Shown here one piece after another: positions 33,932 through 43,157 of a DNA stretch of 64,000 nt. The DNA lies in assembly GCA_045631525.1 (NCBI GenBank), contig JAZQUY010000007.1:38981-102980 (forward strand), read 5' to 3'. A program made the position numbers and the translations under genes. The notes beneath the pieces are model-generated. The model was not told where the DNA came from. It did not search any database and saw only the letters and a list, made by a program, of their open reading frames with translations. Every line of letters begins with the position of its first letter. The stretch's first letter is position 1. Source of the stretch: SIG440 sp045631525. GTDB lineage: Bacteria > Bacillota > Clostridia > Monoglobales > Monoglobaceae.

Positions 33932-35104
33932 ATGTATATAAAAAAATCAGTTCTGGTTGTATGTTCAATTTTGCTTGCCGTTGTGGTAGCAATTGGAACG
34001 ATAATGGTGGTTAATCCCTTTGGTGCTTTGCATTTCGAGGATTTTCTGAAATTCAGAGTGGGTGTTGCAGCACTTGACAGGTTTTATTATGAGGAAATAG
34101 AACCCAAAGCATTGGTTGACGGAGCACTTCTTGGCGCAACATACAGCACTGAGGACCCGTATACAGTATATATGACAGAGGATGAGGCAGAGAGCTTTAT
34201 GGAGAGCGTTGAGTCCGATGATTACAGCGGGGTGGGTCTTTATATAACACCCAGTGAAGATAGTCAGGGCATAACTGTCATATCGGCACTTGCAAATTCT
34301 CCGGCGGAGGAAATGGGGATTGTATCAGGAGATAAAATTCTTGAGGTAGACGGGGAATCGGTTACCGGCAAAAATCTTCAGCAGGTGGCAAACGAAATGA
34401 AAGGTGCTGAGGGTACAAAGGTGACCCTGAAAATACTCAAAAAGTCCACCGGCAAACTTGAAGATATTGTTTTAAAACGCGCTCAGATAAAGCGTGAAAC
34501 AGTTACATCAAAAATGCTTGACGACAAAAATGCATATATCCAGATAACGCAGTTTGGGGTAAATACTACCAGCGAGTTTATTGAACATTTCAACACCCTT
34601 GTGGGTGATGGAATGAAACGTTTGGTTATTGACCTTCGGAACAATCCGGGAGGTTATATGGAAATAGCGGTGGAAATAGCCGATGCTTTTATTGAAGAGG
34701 GCGAAATCGTTTATACTATGGATAAAAACGGCACAAAGGACTCTCATCTGGCCAAGAAAGGAAAGACTGAACTTCCCATAGTTATTCTTATAAATGAGGG
34801 AAGCGCCAGTGCCAGTGAGATTCTGGTGGGAGCACTTTGTGACCACAATCTTGCAAAAACGGTTGGTGAAAAAACCTTTGGGAAAGGTGTTACCCAGATT
34901 CCTTATCAGCTTTGGGATGGCAGTGTTATAAAGATAACAAACTCAAGATACTATACACCAAAGGGTGTGTGCATTGACCATGAGGGTATTGTTCCTGATT
35001 TTGAGGTAAAAATGAGTGAGGAAGAATATTTGAATATAGGTGAGTCAAATATTTCAACCGACCGACAGCTTAAGAAAGCAGTAGAGATTTTGAATAGCAA
35101 GTAG
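33932..35104 (+). CDS. S41 C-terminal processing peptidase (CtpA/CtpB-like)
   Basis: A 390-residue secreted or membrane-tethered serine protease. One N-terminal helix (about 7-28) is followed by a PDZ domain (about 95-180, VGLYITPSEDSQGITVISAL) and the S41 catalytic core with the Ser in NEGSASASEILVGAL and Lys in GEKTFGKGVTQ. In Bacillus ctpB lies downstream of ftsEX as here; CtpB cleaves SpoIVFA in sporulation. The same role here is a context-based guess. A terminator stands between it and the M23 gene. Confidence 0.9.
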   Translation: MYIKKSVLVVCSILLAVVVAIGTIMVVNPFGALHFEDFLKFRVGVAALDRFYYEEIEPKALVDGALLGATYSTEDPYTVYMTEDEAESFMESVESDDYSGVGLYITPSEDSQGITVISALANSPAEEMGIVSGDKILEVDGESVTGKNLQQVANEMKGAEGTKVTLKILKKSTGKLEDIVLKRAQIKRETVTSKMLDDKNAYIQITQFGVNTTSEFIEHFNTLVGDGMKRLVIDLRNNPGGYMEIAVEIADAFIEEGEIVYTMDKNGTKDSHLAKKGKTELPIVILINEGSASASEILVGALCDHNLAKTVGEKTFGKGVTQIPYQLWDGSVIKITNSRYYTPKGVCIDHEGIVPDFEVKMSEEEYLNIGESNISTDRQLKKAVEILNSK

Positions 35105-35131
35105 TTTTTTAAAAGCGGAGAGATTTTCAAA

Positions 35132-35884
35132 ATGGTGAGAATAGGTGTTTTGGACCTACGCCGGAAAAAATGCCCGTGGTGGTTTTTGGGGAAATATCAA
35201 AAAGAATTCATAATGTCTCCCGAAACTCCTTTTGAGGTGGTGGGAATAAGGATTCCGTGTAGCCAAGGGCGATTTGAAAAACTGAAGTCAAAAACAAGAA
35301 AAAAGCTTGTGGGAAAAGCAAAGAAAAGGCTCATCAAAGAGGGCGTAACAGAAATCGTTTTTTCAAAGACGCTGAAAAAATATTGTGAGGTTGACGGACT
35401 TTTTGACGAAAAAAGAAAGCAGATTTTTTTGTCTATGATTCCGGAATGTATACGGATTTTAACGGGAAAATATGGAATAAAGCTTCCCGCAAATGAAATC
35501 TGCATAAAGAATGCATTGATGGACAGAATAAATGGGTATTTCTTAGACGAAATTTGCTATGATGCAGCAAAAATAAGAATATGTACCGAAAACACAGAAA
35601 AGGCGAAAGATATTTGCGAGAGGTTTTATGAAGACACTGGTCTTTCGGTGCGGGTTACGAAAAATTCCGAAACTTCCGATGCGGATATTTTCATTGATGC
35701 TGATTTTATGCGGCTTCGCATAGGGGCAGATATCCTGATTGACGGCAATGAATTTGAGATGTGGTTGGGCGATTACTTCGTTGATTGTCTGGATGTTGCG
35801 ACTTGTGTCAGAAATGTAGATTTCCGCAAGAGAATTTTGTCATATTTTTCGGGCAAAAAAAAGTTGACTTTATACCAAGGATGA
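35132..35884 (+). CDS. Hypothetical protein, no recognised family
   Basis: 250 residues, no signal or membrane helix. N-terminal third is basic (LKSKTRKKLVGKAKKRLIKE), the rest has alternating alpha/beta-like segments and several Cys (C73, C91, C111 region). A segment DADIFIDADFMRLRIGADIL suggests an alpha/beta fold with a hydrophobic strand. It lies 27 bp after the protease gene and its stop precedes the greA promoter -10 by a few bases. I cannot assign it; it may belong to a lineage-specific sporulation or wall set because of its neighbour. Confidence 0.6.
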   Translation: MVRIGVLDLRRKKCPWWFLGKYQKEFIMSPETPFEVVGIRIPCSQGRFEKLKSKTRKKLVGKAKKRLIKEGVTEIVFSKTLKKYCEVDGLFDEKRKQIFLSMIPECIRILTGKYGIKLPANEICIKNALMDRINGYFLDEICYDAAKIRICTENTEKAKDICERFYEDTGLSVRVTKNSETSDADIFIDADFMRLRIGADILIDGNEFEMWLGDYFVDCLDVATCVRNVDFRKRILSYFSGKKKLTLYQG

Positions 35885-35892
35885 TATATAAT
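35864..35892 (+). promoter_or_regulatory. Promoter of greA-lysS
   Basis: TTGACT, 17 bp, TATAAT. The -35 lies inside the last codons of the upstream gene. The leader before greA can fold GCCCAC (35937-35942) with GTGGGC further down; its role is unknown. Confidence 0.85.
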
Positions 35893-35989
35893 ATATAAAT
35901 TGTGTGAACAAAATGATGCGTTAGAGCGCTTTATCCGCCCACGGTAAGGCAAGACAAATTATTATGTGGGCAGGAAGGCAAGAAATAAA

Positions 35990-36466
35990 ATGGATAACAA
36001 ACAGATTATGCTTACCGATGAAGGACTTTTGAAACTTGAGCAGGAGCTTGAAAACCTCAAGACAAAAAAGCGTCAGGAAGTGGCTGAGAAAATAAAGGTA
36101 GCCCGTGGCTTTGGCGATTTGTCAGAAAATTCTGAATATGACGCTGCCAAAGAAGAACAGGCGCAGGTTGAGGCAAGAATTGTTCAGCTTGAAAATATGC
36201 TCAAAAACGCAAAAGTTATTGACAACGACGAAATTGATCTTACCACAGTCAGCATAGGAACACGTGTGACAGTTTTTGATGAAGAATTTGAAGAAGAAAT
36301 TGAATACAGCATTGTGGGTTCAACCGAGGCTGACCCTGATGCATTCAAAATTTCTGATGAGTCACCTGTAGGCAGAGCTCTTATCGGCAAAAAAATTGAT
36401 GACATTGTGGATGTTGAAACTCCTGGTGGAGTTATTAAATTCAAGATATTAAGCATAAACAAATAG
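35990..36466 (+). CDS. greA: Transcription elongation factor GreA
   Basis: Stimulates RNA polymerase to cleave backtracked transcripts. The 158 residues start with LTDEGLLKLEQELENLKTKK and hold the acidic hairpin tip GDLSENSEYDAAKEEQ, the Asp/Glu pair that chelates the catalytic Mg2+, and the C-terminal FKBP-like domain (SPVGRALIGKKIDDIV). ATG 35990 follows AGGAAGG; an in-frame start at 35966 lies over the leader. Followed by lysS after 14 bp, one operon. Confidence 0.95.
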   Translation: MDNKQIMLTDEGLLKLEQELENLKTKKRQEVAEKIKVARGFGDLSENSEYDAAKEEQAQVEARIVQLENMLKNAKVIDNDEIDLTTVSIGTRVTVFDEEFEEEIEYSIVGSTEADPDAFKISDESPVGRALIGKKIDDIVDVETPGGVIKFKILSINK

Positions 36467-36480
36467 ATAGGAGAATTAAC

Positions 36481-37980
36481 GTGAACGAAAACAACAGACA
36501 AAATGAGCAGGTTCAGGATATTGGTCAGCTTATGAAGGTTAGACGTGAAAAGCTTGCAGAACTTCAGGAAATGGGTGAAGATCCTTTTGAGGTCACAACC
36601 TATGACAGAAATGCATACACCAAAGATATCATTGAAAAGTTTGAAGAATATGAAGGAAAGACTGTCAGCATCGCAGGACGCCTTATGTCAAAGCGCGTTA
36701 TGGGAAAGGCTTCTTTCTTTGATCTCAGAGACATAAACGGAAAGGTTCAGCTTTATGTTACCCGTGACGATATGGGTGAAGAGGCTTACAGAAAATTCAA
36801 AAGACTTGATATTGGTGACATCGTGGGCGTTAAGGGTGAAGTTTTCAGAACTCAGAAGGGTGAAATTTCTGTGAGAACAAATGAATATGTTCTTCTCAGC
36901 AAATCGCTCCAGCCACTGCCCGAAAAATTCCATGGAATGACAAATACAGACCTGAGATACAGACAACGTTATATTGATATTATTATGAACGAGGACGTGA
37001 AGGACACCTTCATTAAACGTTCAAAAATTATATCAACAATCCGCAAATATTTGGATGCGCAAGGTTTTCTTGAAGTTGAAACACCAATGCTGGTGGCAAA
37101 TGCTGGTGGTGCTGCTGCACGTCCTTTTGAAACCCACTTCAATGCTCTTGACGAGGATTTCAAACTGAGAATCTCTCTCGAACTTTACTTAAAGAGGCTG
37201 ATTGTCGGCGGACTTGAAAAGGTCTATGAAATCGGCAGAGTTTTCCGCAATGAGGGCCTTGATACAAGACATAATCCTGAGTTTACACTTATGGAGCTCT
37301 ATCAGGCGTACACAGACTATCACGGCATGATGGATTTGACAGAGAATCTGTTCCGCCATGTTGCAAATGAGGTTCTCGGCACTACAAAGATTTCTTATAA
37401 CGGCGTTGAAATGGATCTTGGCAAGCCTTTTGAAAGAATAACTATGGTTGAGGCAGTTAAGAAATATTCAGGCGTTGATTTTGACCTTATCAAAGATGCA
37501 GACGAGGCAAAGAAAGTTGCGGACGAGCATCATGTTGAATATGAGAAACACCACAAAAAGGGCGATATTTTGAATCTGTTCTTTGAGGAGTTTGTTGAGG
37601 AACACCTGATTCAGCCTACATTTGTTATGGACCATCCAATTGAAATTTCTCCTCTCACAAAGAAAAAGCCGGGCAACCCCGATTATGTTGAGAGATTTGA
37701 GTTCTTTATGAACGGATGGGAAATGGCAAATGCTTATTCCGAACTTAATGACCCCATTGACCAGAGAGAGCGTTTCAAGGCGCAGGAAGAACTTCTGGCC
37801 CTGGGCGACAGCGAAGCAAACACCACCGATGAGGATTTCATGAAGGCTCTGGAAATCGGTATGCCCCCAACGGGAGGAATCGGTTACGGCATCGACAGAA
37901 TGACAATGCTCCTGACAGATTCAGCAGCAATCCGTGATGTGTTGCTTTTCCCAACAATGAAGCCACTTGAAAATAAATAA
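36481..37980 (+). CDS. lysS: Lysyl-tRNA synthetase, class II
   Basis: Charges tRNA-Lys. 499 residues: N-terminal OB-fold anticodon domain (about 55-160, VSIAGRLMSKRVMGKASFFD), then the class II core with motif 1 (RQRYIDIIMN), motif 2 (FRNEGLDTRHNPEFTLME) and motif 3 (GGIGYGIDRMTMLL). The start GTG 36481 follows AGGAG. greA-lysS is a familiar pairing in Firmicutes. A hairpin terminator is after the stop. Confidence 0.96.
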   Translation: MNENNRQNEQVQDIGQLMKVRREKLAELQEMGEDPFEVTTYDRNAYTKDIIEKFEEYEGKTVSIAGRLMSKRVMGKASFFDLRDINGKVQLYVTRDDMGEEAYRKFKRLDIGDIVGVKGEVFRTQKGEISVRTNEYVLLSKSLQPLPEKFHGMTNTDLRYRQRYIDIIMNEDVKDTFIKRSKIISTIRKYLDAQGFLEVETPMLVANAGGAAARPFETHFNALDEDFKLRISLELYLKRLIVGGLEKVYEIGRVFRNEGLDTRHNPEFTLMELYQAYTDYHGMMDLTENLFRHVANEVLGTTKISYNGVEMDLGKPFERITMVEAVKKYSGVDFDLIKDADEAKKVADEHHVEYEKHHKKGDILNLFFEEFVEEHLIQPTFVMDHPIEISPLTKKKPGNPDYVERFEFFMNGWEMANAYSELNDPIDQRERFKAQEELLALGDSEANTTDEDFMKALEIGMPPTGGIGYGIDRMTMLLTDSAAIRDVLLFPTMKPLENK

Positions 37981-37990
37981 TCTAAGCTAT

Positions 37991-38026
37991 AAAAGCCGTA
38001 TCGCATCAGATGCGGCTTTTAGTTTT
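37991..38026 (+). terminator. Terminator of greA-lysS
   Basis: Stem AAAAGCCG / CGGCTTTT with an inner GCATC / GATGC hairpin; followed by AGTTTTG. Confidence 0.8.
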
Positions 38027-38036
38027 GTAGGTGCTA

Positions 38037-38066
38037 TTGACGTGACTGGCTATGTGGTGGTATAAT
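38037..38066 (+). promoter_or_regulatory. Promoter of metF-metH operon
   Basis: TTGACG, 18 bp, TATAAT with GTGG before the -10. Only about 25 bases lie between the predicted start and metF, so no SAM or cobalamin riboswitch fits in the leader. Confidence 0.75.
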
Positions 38067-38096
38067 TCATATATTAAGCCATTATGGAGTGAAATT

Positions 38097-38975
38097 ATGA
38101 AAATTATAGATTTGATTACAAAAGATACGTTGTCACTTTCTTTTGAGGTGTTTCCGCCAAAGACAGAAACAAGCTTTGAAAGTGTGAAAACGGCAACCGA
38201 GGAAATTGCAAAGCTTAAGCCCTCGTTTATGAGCGTTACATATGGTGCAGGTGGCGGAACAAGCAAATATACTCTTGATATTGCAAAAAACATAAAAGAA
38301 CTTTATGGCGTGCCGACTCTTGCGCATCTTACCTGTGTTTCATCCACAAGGGAAACTGTTCGTAATAAAATAGCGGAAATAAAGAATGCCGGGATACAAA
38401 ACGTTATGGCGCTTCGGGGTGATATTCCCGAAACACTAAAAAATGAAGACAGAAGCAAGTGGGATTTTCAGTATGCCATTGACCTTATAACAGAACTTAA
38501 AGAGGCGGATGCGGACTTTTGCATTGGTTGTGCTTGTTATCCCGAGGTTCACCCTGAAAGCGAGAATCAGAAAGAGGACATAAAACGTCTTCACGAAAAG
38601 GTTGATGCAGGGTGCGATTTTATTACCACACAAATGTTTTTTGACAACAATCTTCTCTATAATTTCCTTTATAAAATCCGGGAAGCAGGAATAACTGTTC
38701 CGGTAATACCAGGTATTATGCCAATTACAAATGCAAATCAGGTTGAAAGAGCGATAACCCTTTCGGGTTCGTTTATGCCGCAAAGATTCAAAAGCCTGGT
38801 GGACAAATTCGGTTCGGACCCTGATGCGATGAAGCAGGCGGGAATCGCTTATGCTACCGACCAGATTATAGATTTGTATGCCAACAATATAACAAATGTT
38901 CACGTATATTCAATGAACAAGCCGGATGTAGCGAAAAAGATTCAGGATAATCTTTCGGATATTTTGGGAAAATGA
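38097..38975 (+). CDS. metF: 5,10-Methylenetetrahydrofolate reductase
   Basis: FAD enzyme that makes 5-methyl-THF for methionine synthesis. The 292 residues begin MKIIDLITKDTLSLSFEVFP and show the folate/FAD motifs FEVFPPK, SVTYGAGG, GVPTLAHLTC, ALRGDIP, TTQMFFDNN and VIPGIMPI, all family hallmarks. ATG 38097 after GGAGTG. It overlaps the next gene by 4 bp. Part of a three-gene methionine cassette. Confidence 0.95.
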   Translation: MKIIDLITKDTLSLSFEVFPPKTETSFESVKTATEEIAKLKPSFMSVTYGAGGGTSKYTLDIAKNIKELYGVPTLAHLTCVSSTRETVRNKIAEIKNAGIQNVMALRGDIPETLKNEDRSKWDFQYAIDLITELKEADADFCIGCACYPEVHPESENQKEDIKRLHEKVDAGCDFITTQMFFDNNLLYNFLYKIREAGITVPVIPGIMPITNANQVERAITLSGSFMPQRFKSLVDKFGSDPDAMKQAGIAYATDQIIDLYANNITNVHVYSMNKPDVAKKIQDNLSDILGK

Positions 38976-39640
38976 ATTCAGTAGTTATAACAAAAACTTA
39001 TGATGCGCCGACCTTTTGTGAAAAAGAGGCACTTCGGTATGCCGGATGCAAAGAGGCGGATAAAAATATAATAGAACTTTTAAATGCGTGCAAAAAAGAG
39101 GCTTGGGAAAAGCTTTCCTACAAGGTATGCTATATAGAGCTTGGCGTAAAGATGGATGGGGAAATTTGTGATTTTGGGTTTTTCAGCGTAAAATCCCGTG
39201 ACCTTTCAAAGAATCTTTGTGGGTGCAAAAGGGCTATTTTGTTTTCAGCAACCATCGGGATTGAAATTGACAGGCTCATAGCAAAATACGGACGAATTTC
39301 ACCCACCAAAGCTTTGATGTTTCAAGCTATCGGAGCTGAACGTATAGAGGCTTTGTGCGATGCTTTCTGCAAGGAGATTGAAAAAGAAAAAGACGTCAGT
39401 CTAAAACCCCGATTCAGCCCGGGATATGGGGATTTGGGGCTTTTGGTGCAAAAAGAAGTTTCTGCAGTTTTGAAGCTTTCGAAAAATATTGGCGTTACTT
39501 TAAATGACAGCCTTTTGCTTTCGCCGTCAAAATCTGTTACGGCATTTGCGGGTGTAGTTGAGGGGAAAGATTTTGCCACGACAAACAAATGTGAGGCATG
39601 CGGGGAAAAAGATTGTATGTTCAAAGAGGTGAAAAAATGA
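38972..39640 (+). CDS. Stand-alone MetH activation domain protein
   Basis: A 222-residue protein resembling the SAM-binding reactivation domain found at the C-terminus of full MetH. The signature RFSPGYGDLGLLVQKEV is complete, as is SPSKSVTAFAGVV, and it ends in CEACGEKDCMF. In full MetH this domain lets SAM and a reductant reduce inactive cob(II)alamin. Here it is a separate gene between metF and metH with 4-bp overlaps on both sides, so all three are made together. Its size (about 220) fits the clostridial stand-alone type. Confidence 0.87.
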   Translation: MNSVVITKTYDAPTFCEKEALRYAGCKEADKNIIELLNACKKEAWEKLSYKVCYIELGVKMDGEICDFGFFSVKSRDLSKNLCGCKRAILFSATIGIEIDRLIAKYGRISPTKALMFQAIGAERIEALCDAFCKEIEKEKDVSLKPRFSPGYGDLGLLVQKEVSAVLKLSKNIGVTLNDSLLLSPSKSVTAFAGVVEGKDFATTNKCEACGEKDCMFKEVKK

Positions 39641-42039
39641 ACTTTCGGGATTTTTTGAAAGAAAATATAGTTTATCTTGACGGGGGTATGGGTACTCTGC
39701 TTCAGGGGTTTGGACTTGCTCCTGGCGAGTTTCCTGAGCGGTGGAATATTTCCCATCCTGAAATAATCACAAAAATTCACAAAGGGTATTTTGATGCAGG
39801 CAGCAATGTAGTATCTACCAATACCTTTGGGGCAAACTGTATTAAATTTTCGGACGGCGAGCTTGAAGAAATAATAAAAGCTGCCGTTGAAAATGTAAAA
39901 CAGGCAAGTGACGAGAGTTCGTCAAAAAGAGAAAAATTTATTGCCCTTGATATTGGTCCCACAGGGAAAATGTTAAAGCCTTTTGGTGACCTTGATTTTG
40001 AAGATGCGGTTGAGGTTTTTGCGAAAACCGTGCGGCTTGGCGCAAAATGCGGGGTTGACCTTATACTCATTGAAACAATGAACGATAGCTATGAAACGAA
40101 AGCGGCACTTCTTGCGGCAAAAGAGAATAGCAGCCTTCCGGTGCTTGTTTCAAATGCATATGGGGAGGACAAAAAGCTTATGACCGGAGCGACGCCTTCG
40201 GCTATGGTTGCTCTTCTTGAGGGGATGGGTGCTGATGCAATAGGTGCAAATTGCTCTCTTGGTCCCATTCAGCTCCGCGAAGTGGTTTATGAACTTCTTG
40301 ACAAGGCTTCTGTTCCGGTACTTGTGAAGCCCAATGCGGGACTTCCAAAAGTGGTGGACGGAAAGACTGTTTTTGATGTGGATGCCATTGATTTTGCAAA
40401 TGAAGTTTCGGACTTTATAAGACGCGGTGTGCGTGTAGCAGGCGGTTGCTGTGGTACCACCCCTGAATATATAAGTGAGCTTGTGAAATCAAGCGGGGAT
40501 ATTTTTCCAAAGGCTATCTCCGACAAAGAAATCACTGTTGTTTCATCATATACACATGCCGTTGAATTTGGCAAAAGTCCGATTCTTATAGGAGAAAGGA
40601 TAAACCCAACTGGCAAAAAACGTCTCAAGCAGGCGCTGATTGAACAGGATATGGAATATATCCTCACAGAAGGGGTAAATCAGCAGGATAAAGGTGTTCA
40701 CATACTTGATGTGAACGTGGGGCTTCCTGAAATAAATGAAAAGGAAATGCTTGAGAATGCAGTGTGTGAGATTCAGTCGGTTATAAATTTGCCGCTCCAG
40801 ATAGACACAGCTGACTTTGAGGCTATGGAAAGTGCTCTCAGACAATATAACGGAAAGGCACTTATCAACTCGGTAAACGGCAAGAAAGAGAGTATGGAAA
40901 AGGTTTTTCCTCTTGTCAAAAAGTACGGAGGCGTGGTTATTGCACTCACACTTGATGAAAATGGAATACCAAACACCGCAGAGGGTAGATTCCGAATAGC
41001 AGAAAAAATTTTAGAGACCGCCAGGGAGTTTGGAATAGGTAAGAAAAATATAGTTTTTGATACCCTTGCTATGGCAATAAGTGCAGAAAAGTGTGCGGCG
41101 CGTGAAACCCTTGGGGCGCTTAAGATGATAAAAGAACAGCTTGGATGCCACACATCTTTGGGAGTATCAAACGTGTCCTTTGGACTTCCAAATCGTGATG
41201 CGGTGAACAGTACATTTTTTGCTCTTGCTCTCAGCAATGGCCTTTCGGCGGCTATTATGAATCCACATTCTGCTGATATGATGAAGACATATTATTCATA
41301 TAAGGCCCTGTCGGGTCTTGATGAGAATTGTGCTGATTATATCGGTGCGGCAGAAACTTTTGTTCAAGTTCCGGTTGGTACAGCAACAGACGCTAAAAAA
41401 GTTTCAGCTTCAGGCGAAGCAGTGACGCTCGCGCAGGCAATAGAAAAAGGTTTCAAAGAAAAAGCCGGCGAAATAACGTCAGAGCTTCTCGAAAACACGT
41501 TGCCCCTTGAAATTGTTCAAAACGAAATTATTCCAGCCCTCAACAAGGTTGGGGAGGGTTTTGAAAACAAAAAGGTTTATCTTCCCGGGCTTCTTATGAG
41601 TGCTGAGGCGGCGAAAAGTGCTTTTGAGAAAATAAAGGATTTTATGAAAGGCTCAAATGAAAAGTCCGTGTCAAAGGGAACTGTTATTATTGCCACTGTC
41701 AAAGGGGATATTCACGATATAGGAAAGAACATCGTGAAGCTTCTTCTTGAAAATTATGGCTTCGATGTTATTGATATGGGGAAGGATGTTCCTCCCGCAA
41801 AGATTGTTGAAATTGTTGTGGAAAAAGAATGTGCCCTTGTGGGACTAAGTGCCCTTATGACCACCACTGTTCCTGCAATGGAAGAAACAATAAGACAACT
41901 GAAAGAATGTGCACCATGGTGCAAAACGGTTGTGGGAGGGGCTGTACTCACCAAGGATTATGCCGAAAAAATCGGGGCAGATAAATATGCTAAAGATGCG
42001 ATGGAAACAGTTCGCTATGCTGAAAGCATCTTTGCATAA
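39637..42039 (+). CDS. metH: Cobalamin-dependent methionine synthase, lacking the activation domain
   Basis: Transfers methyl from methyl-THF to homocysteine via methylcobalamin. The 800 residues have a homocysteine domain (1-290; GGMGTLLQ, zinc Cys in GANCSLGP and AGGCCGTTPEYI), a pterin-binding domain (about 310-575; GERINPTGKKRLKQALI, LQIDTADFEAM), a cap (about 590-680) and a B12 domain with the His ligand in DIHDIGKNIV and SALMTTT plus VVGGAVL. The usual fourth domain is missing and encoded by the gene before. ATG 39637 overlaps that stop. There is no frameshift: the ends are clean. Confidence 0.94.
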   Translation: MNFRDFLKENIVYLDGGMGTLLQGFGLAPGEFPERWNISHPEIITKIHKGYFDAGSNVVSTNTFGANCIKFSDGELEEIIKAAVENVKQASDESSSKREKFIALDIGPTGKMLKPFGDLDFEDAVEVFAKTVRLGAKCGVDLILIETMNDSYETKAALLAAKENSSLPVLVSNAYGEDKKLMTGATPSAMVALLEGMGADAIGANCSLGPIQLREVVYELLDKASVPVLVKPNAGLPKVVDGKTVFDVDAIDFANEVSDFIRRGVRVAGGCCGTTPEYISELVKSSGDIFPKAISDKEITVVSSYTHAVEFGKSPILIGERINPTGKKRLKQALIEQDMEYILTEGVNQQDKGVHILDVNVGLPEINEKEMLENAVCEIQSVINLPLQIDTADFEAMESALRQYNGKALINSVNGKKESMEKVFPLVKKYGGVVIALTLDENGIPNTAEGRFRIAEKILETAREFGIGKKNIVFDTLAMAISAEKCAARETLGALKMIKEQLGCHTSLGVSNVSFGLPNRDAVNSTFFALALSNGLSAAIMNPHSADMMKTYYSYKALSGLDENCADYIGAAETFVQVPVGTATDAKKVSASGEAVTLAQAIEKGFKEKAGEITSELLENTLPLEIVQNEIIPALNKVGEGFENKKVYLPGLLMSAEAAKSAFEKIKDFMKGSNEKSVSKGTVIIATVKGDIHDIGKNIVKLLLENYGFDVIDMGKDVPPAKIVEIVVEKECALVGLSALMTTTVPAMEETIRQLKECAPWCKTVVGGAVLTKDYAEKIGADKYAKDAMETVRYAESIFA

Positions 42040-42091
42040 AGTTAAAATGTTAAAAATTAAACCTTACATTAAAGAAAGAAGGACATAAAAA

Positions 42092-43120
42092 ATGAATATG
42101 ATTTTTGAAAGAAAACTGCCGATACCAAAGGAAGTGAAAGAGATTTATCCCTTGTCGCCTGACCTTGAAAAAGTGGTTAGTGAAAGAGCAAAAGAGTTAA
42201 GGAATATTTTTACCGGAAAATCAGACAGACTGGTGCTTGTTATAGGACCGTGTTCCGCAGATAATGAAGACAGCGTTATTGATTATATATCAAGGCTGAG
42301 AGAGACGCAGGAAAAGGTAAAGGACAAAATATTTATTGTTCCAAGGATATATACCAACAAACCAAGAACAACCGGTGATGGCTATAAGGGTATGCTCCAC
42401 CAGCCTGACCCCAATGAAAAACCTGATATGTACAAGGGCATTGTTGCAATACGTGAACTGCATATCCGTGCCCTTCGTGAGACGGGATTTTCCTGTGCGG
42501 ATGAAATGCTTTACCCCGAAAATTACAGGTATTTAAATGATATACTGGCGTATGTTGCAATCGGTGCTCGTTCAGTGGAAAACCAGCAGCACAGACTTGC
42601 ATCAAGTGGACTTGACATTCCGGTGGGAATGAAGAATCCCACCAGTGGTGATATTTCTGTTATGATGAATTCAATCACTGCTGCACAGCATAAACATACC
42701 TTTATTTATAGAGGTTGGGAGGTTCATTCGGAGGGTAATGATTTAGTCCACGCAATCCTCCGGGGATATGTGAACAAGCACGGCCAGTCAATGCCCAACT
42801 ATCACTATGAAGATTTGGTACACTTATGCGAAACCTATGAAAAATCTGGTCTTTTGAACCCTGGAGTTATTGTGGATACAAACCACGCCAATTCGGGCAA
42901 AAAGTATATGGAGCAGATAAGAATTGCAAAAGAGGTTCTTCACAGCTGTCGTCATGATGCCGATGTGAAAAAATTAGTTAAAGGCTTTATGATTGAAAGC
43001 TATATCGAAGACGGTGCGCAGAAAATAGGTGAGTGTATTTATGGCAAGTCAATCACTGACCCGTGCCTTGGCTGGGAAAAGACGGAAAGACTTATTCTTG
43101 ACATAGCTGACCTTTTGTAA
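42092..43120 (+). CDS. DAHP synthase, class I-alpha (AroF/G/H-like)
   Basis: Second synthase for the first shikimate step, but of the other subfamily. The 342 residues show LVLVIGPCSADNEDSVIDYI, VPRIYTNKPRTTGDGYKGM, CADEMLYPENYRYL, GARSVENQQHRLASS, VGMKNPTSGDISVMMNSI and VIVDTNHANSGKKY, characteristic of the E. coli type with a short N-terminal extension where feedback amino acids bind. It is not in the aro operon, but 52 bp after metH; no leader peptide is found before it. Different allosteric control from the I-beta copy at 14867 is likely. Confidence 0.93.
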   Translation: MNMIFERKLPIPKEVKEIYPLSPDLEKVVSERAKELRNIFTGKSDRLVLVIGPCSADNEDSVIDYISRLRETQEKVKDKIFIVPRIYTNKPRTTGDGYKGMLHQPDPNEKPDMYKGIVAIRELHIRALRETGFSCADEMLYPENYRYLNDILAYVAIGARSVENQQHRLASSGLDIPVGMKNPTSGDISVMMNSITAAQHKHTFIYRGWEVHSEGNDLVHAILRGYVNKHGQSMPNYHYEDLVHLCETYEKSGLLNPGVIVDTNHANSGKKYMEQIRIAKEVLHSCRHDADVKKLVKGFMIESYIEDGAQKIGECIYGKSITDPCLGWEKTERLILDIADLL

Positions 43121-43157
43121 TAGAATTTTTTAAAGCAAAGAGAAACAGGGTGTTTTT

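Noticed and set aside
38067..38096. SAM or cobalamin riboswitch before metF
   Set aside because: Only about 25 bases separate the predicted transcription start from the start codon.
39598..42039. MetH considered truncated or frameshifted
   Set aside because: Domains end cleanly after the B12 domain and the missing domain is intact in the preceding coupled gene.
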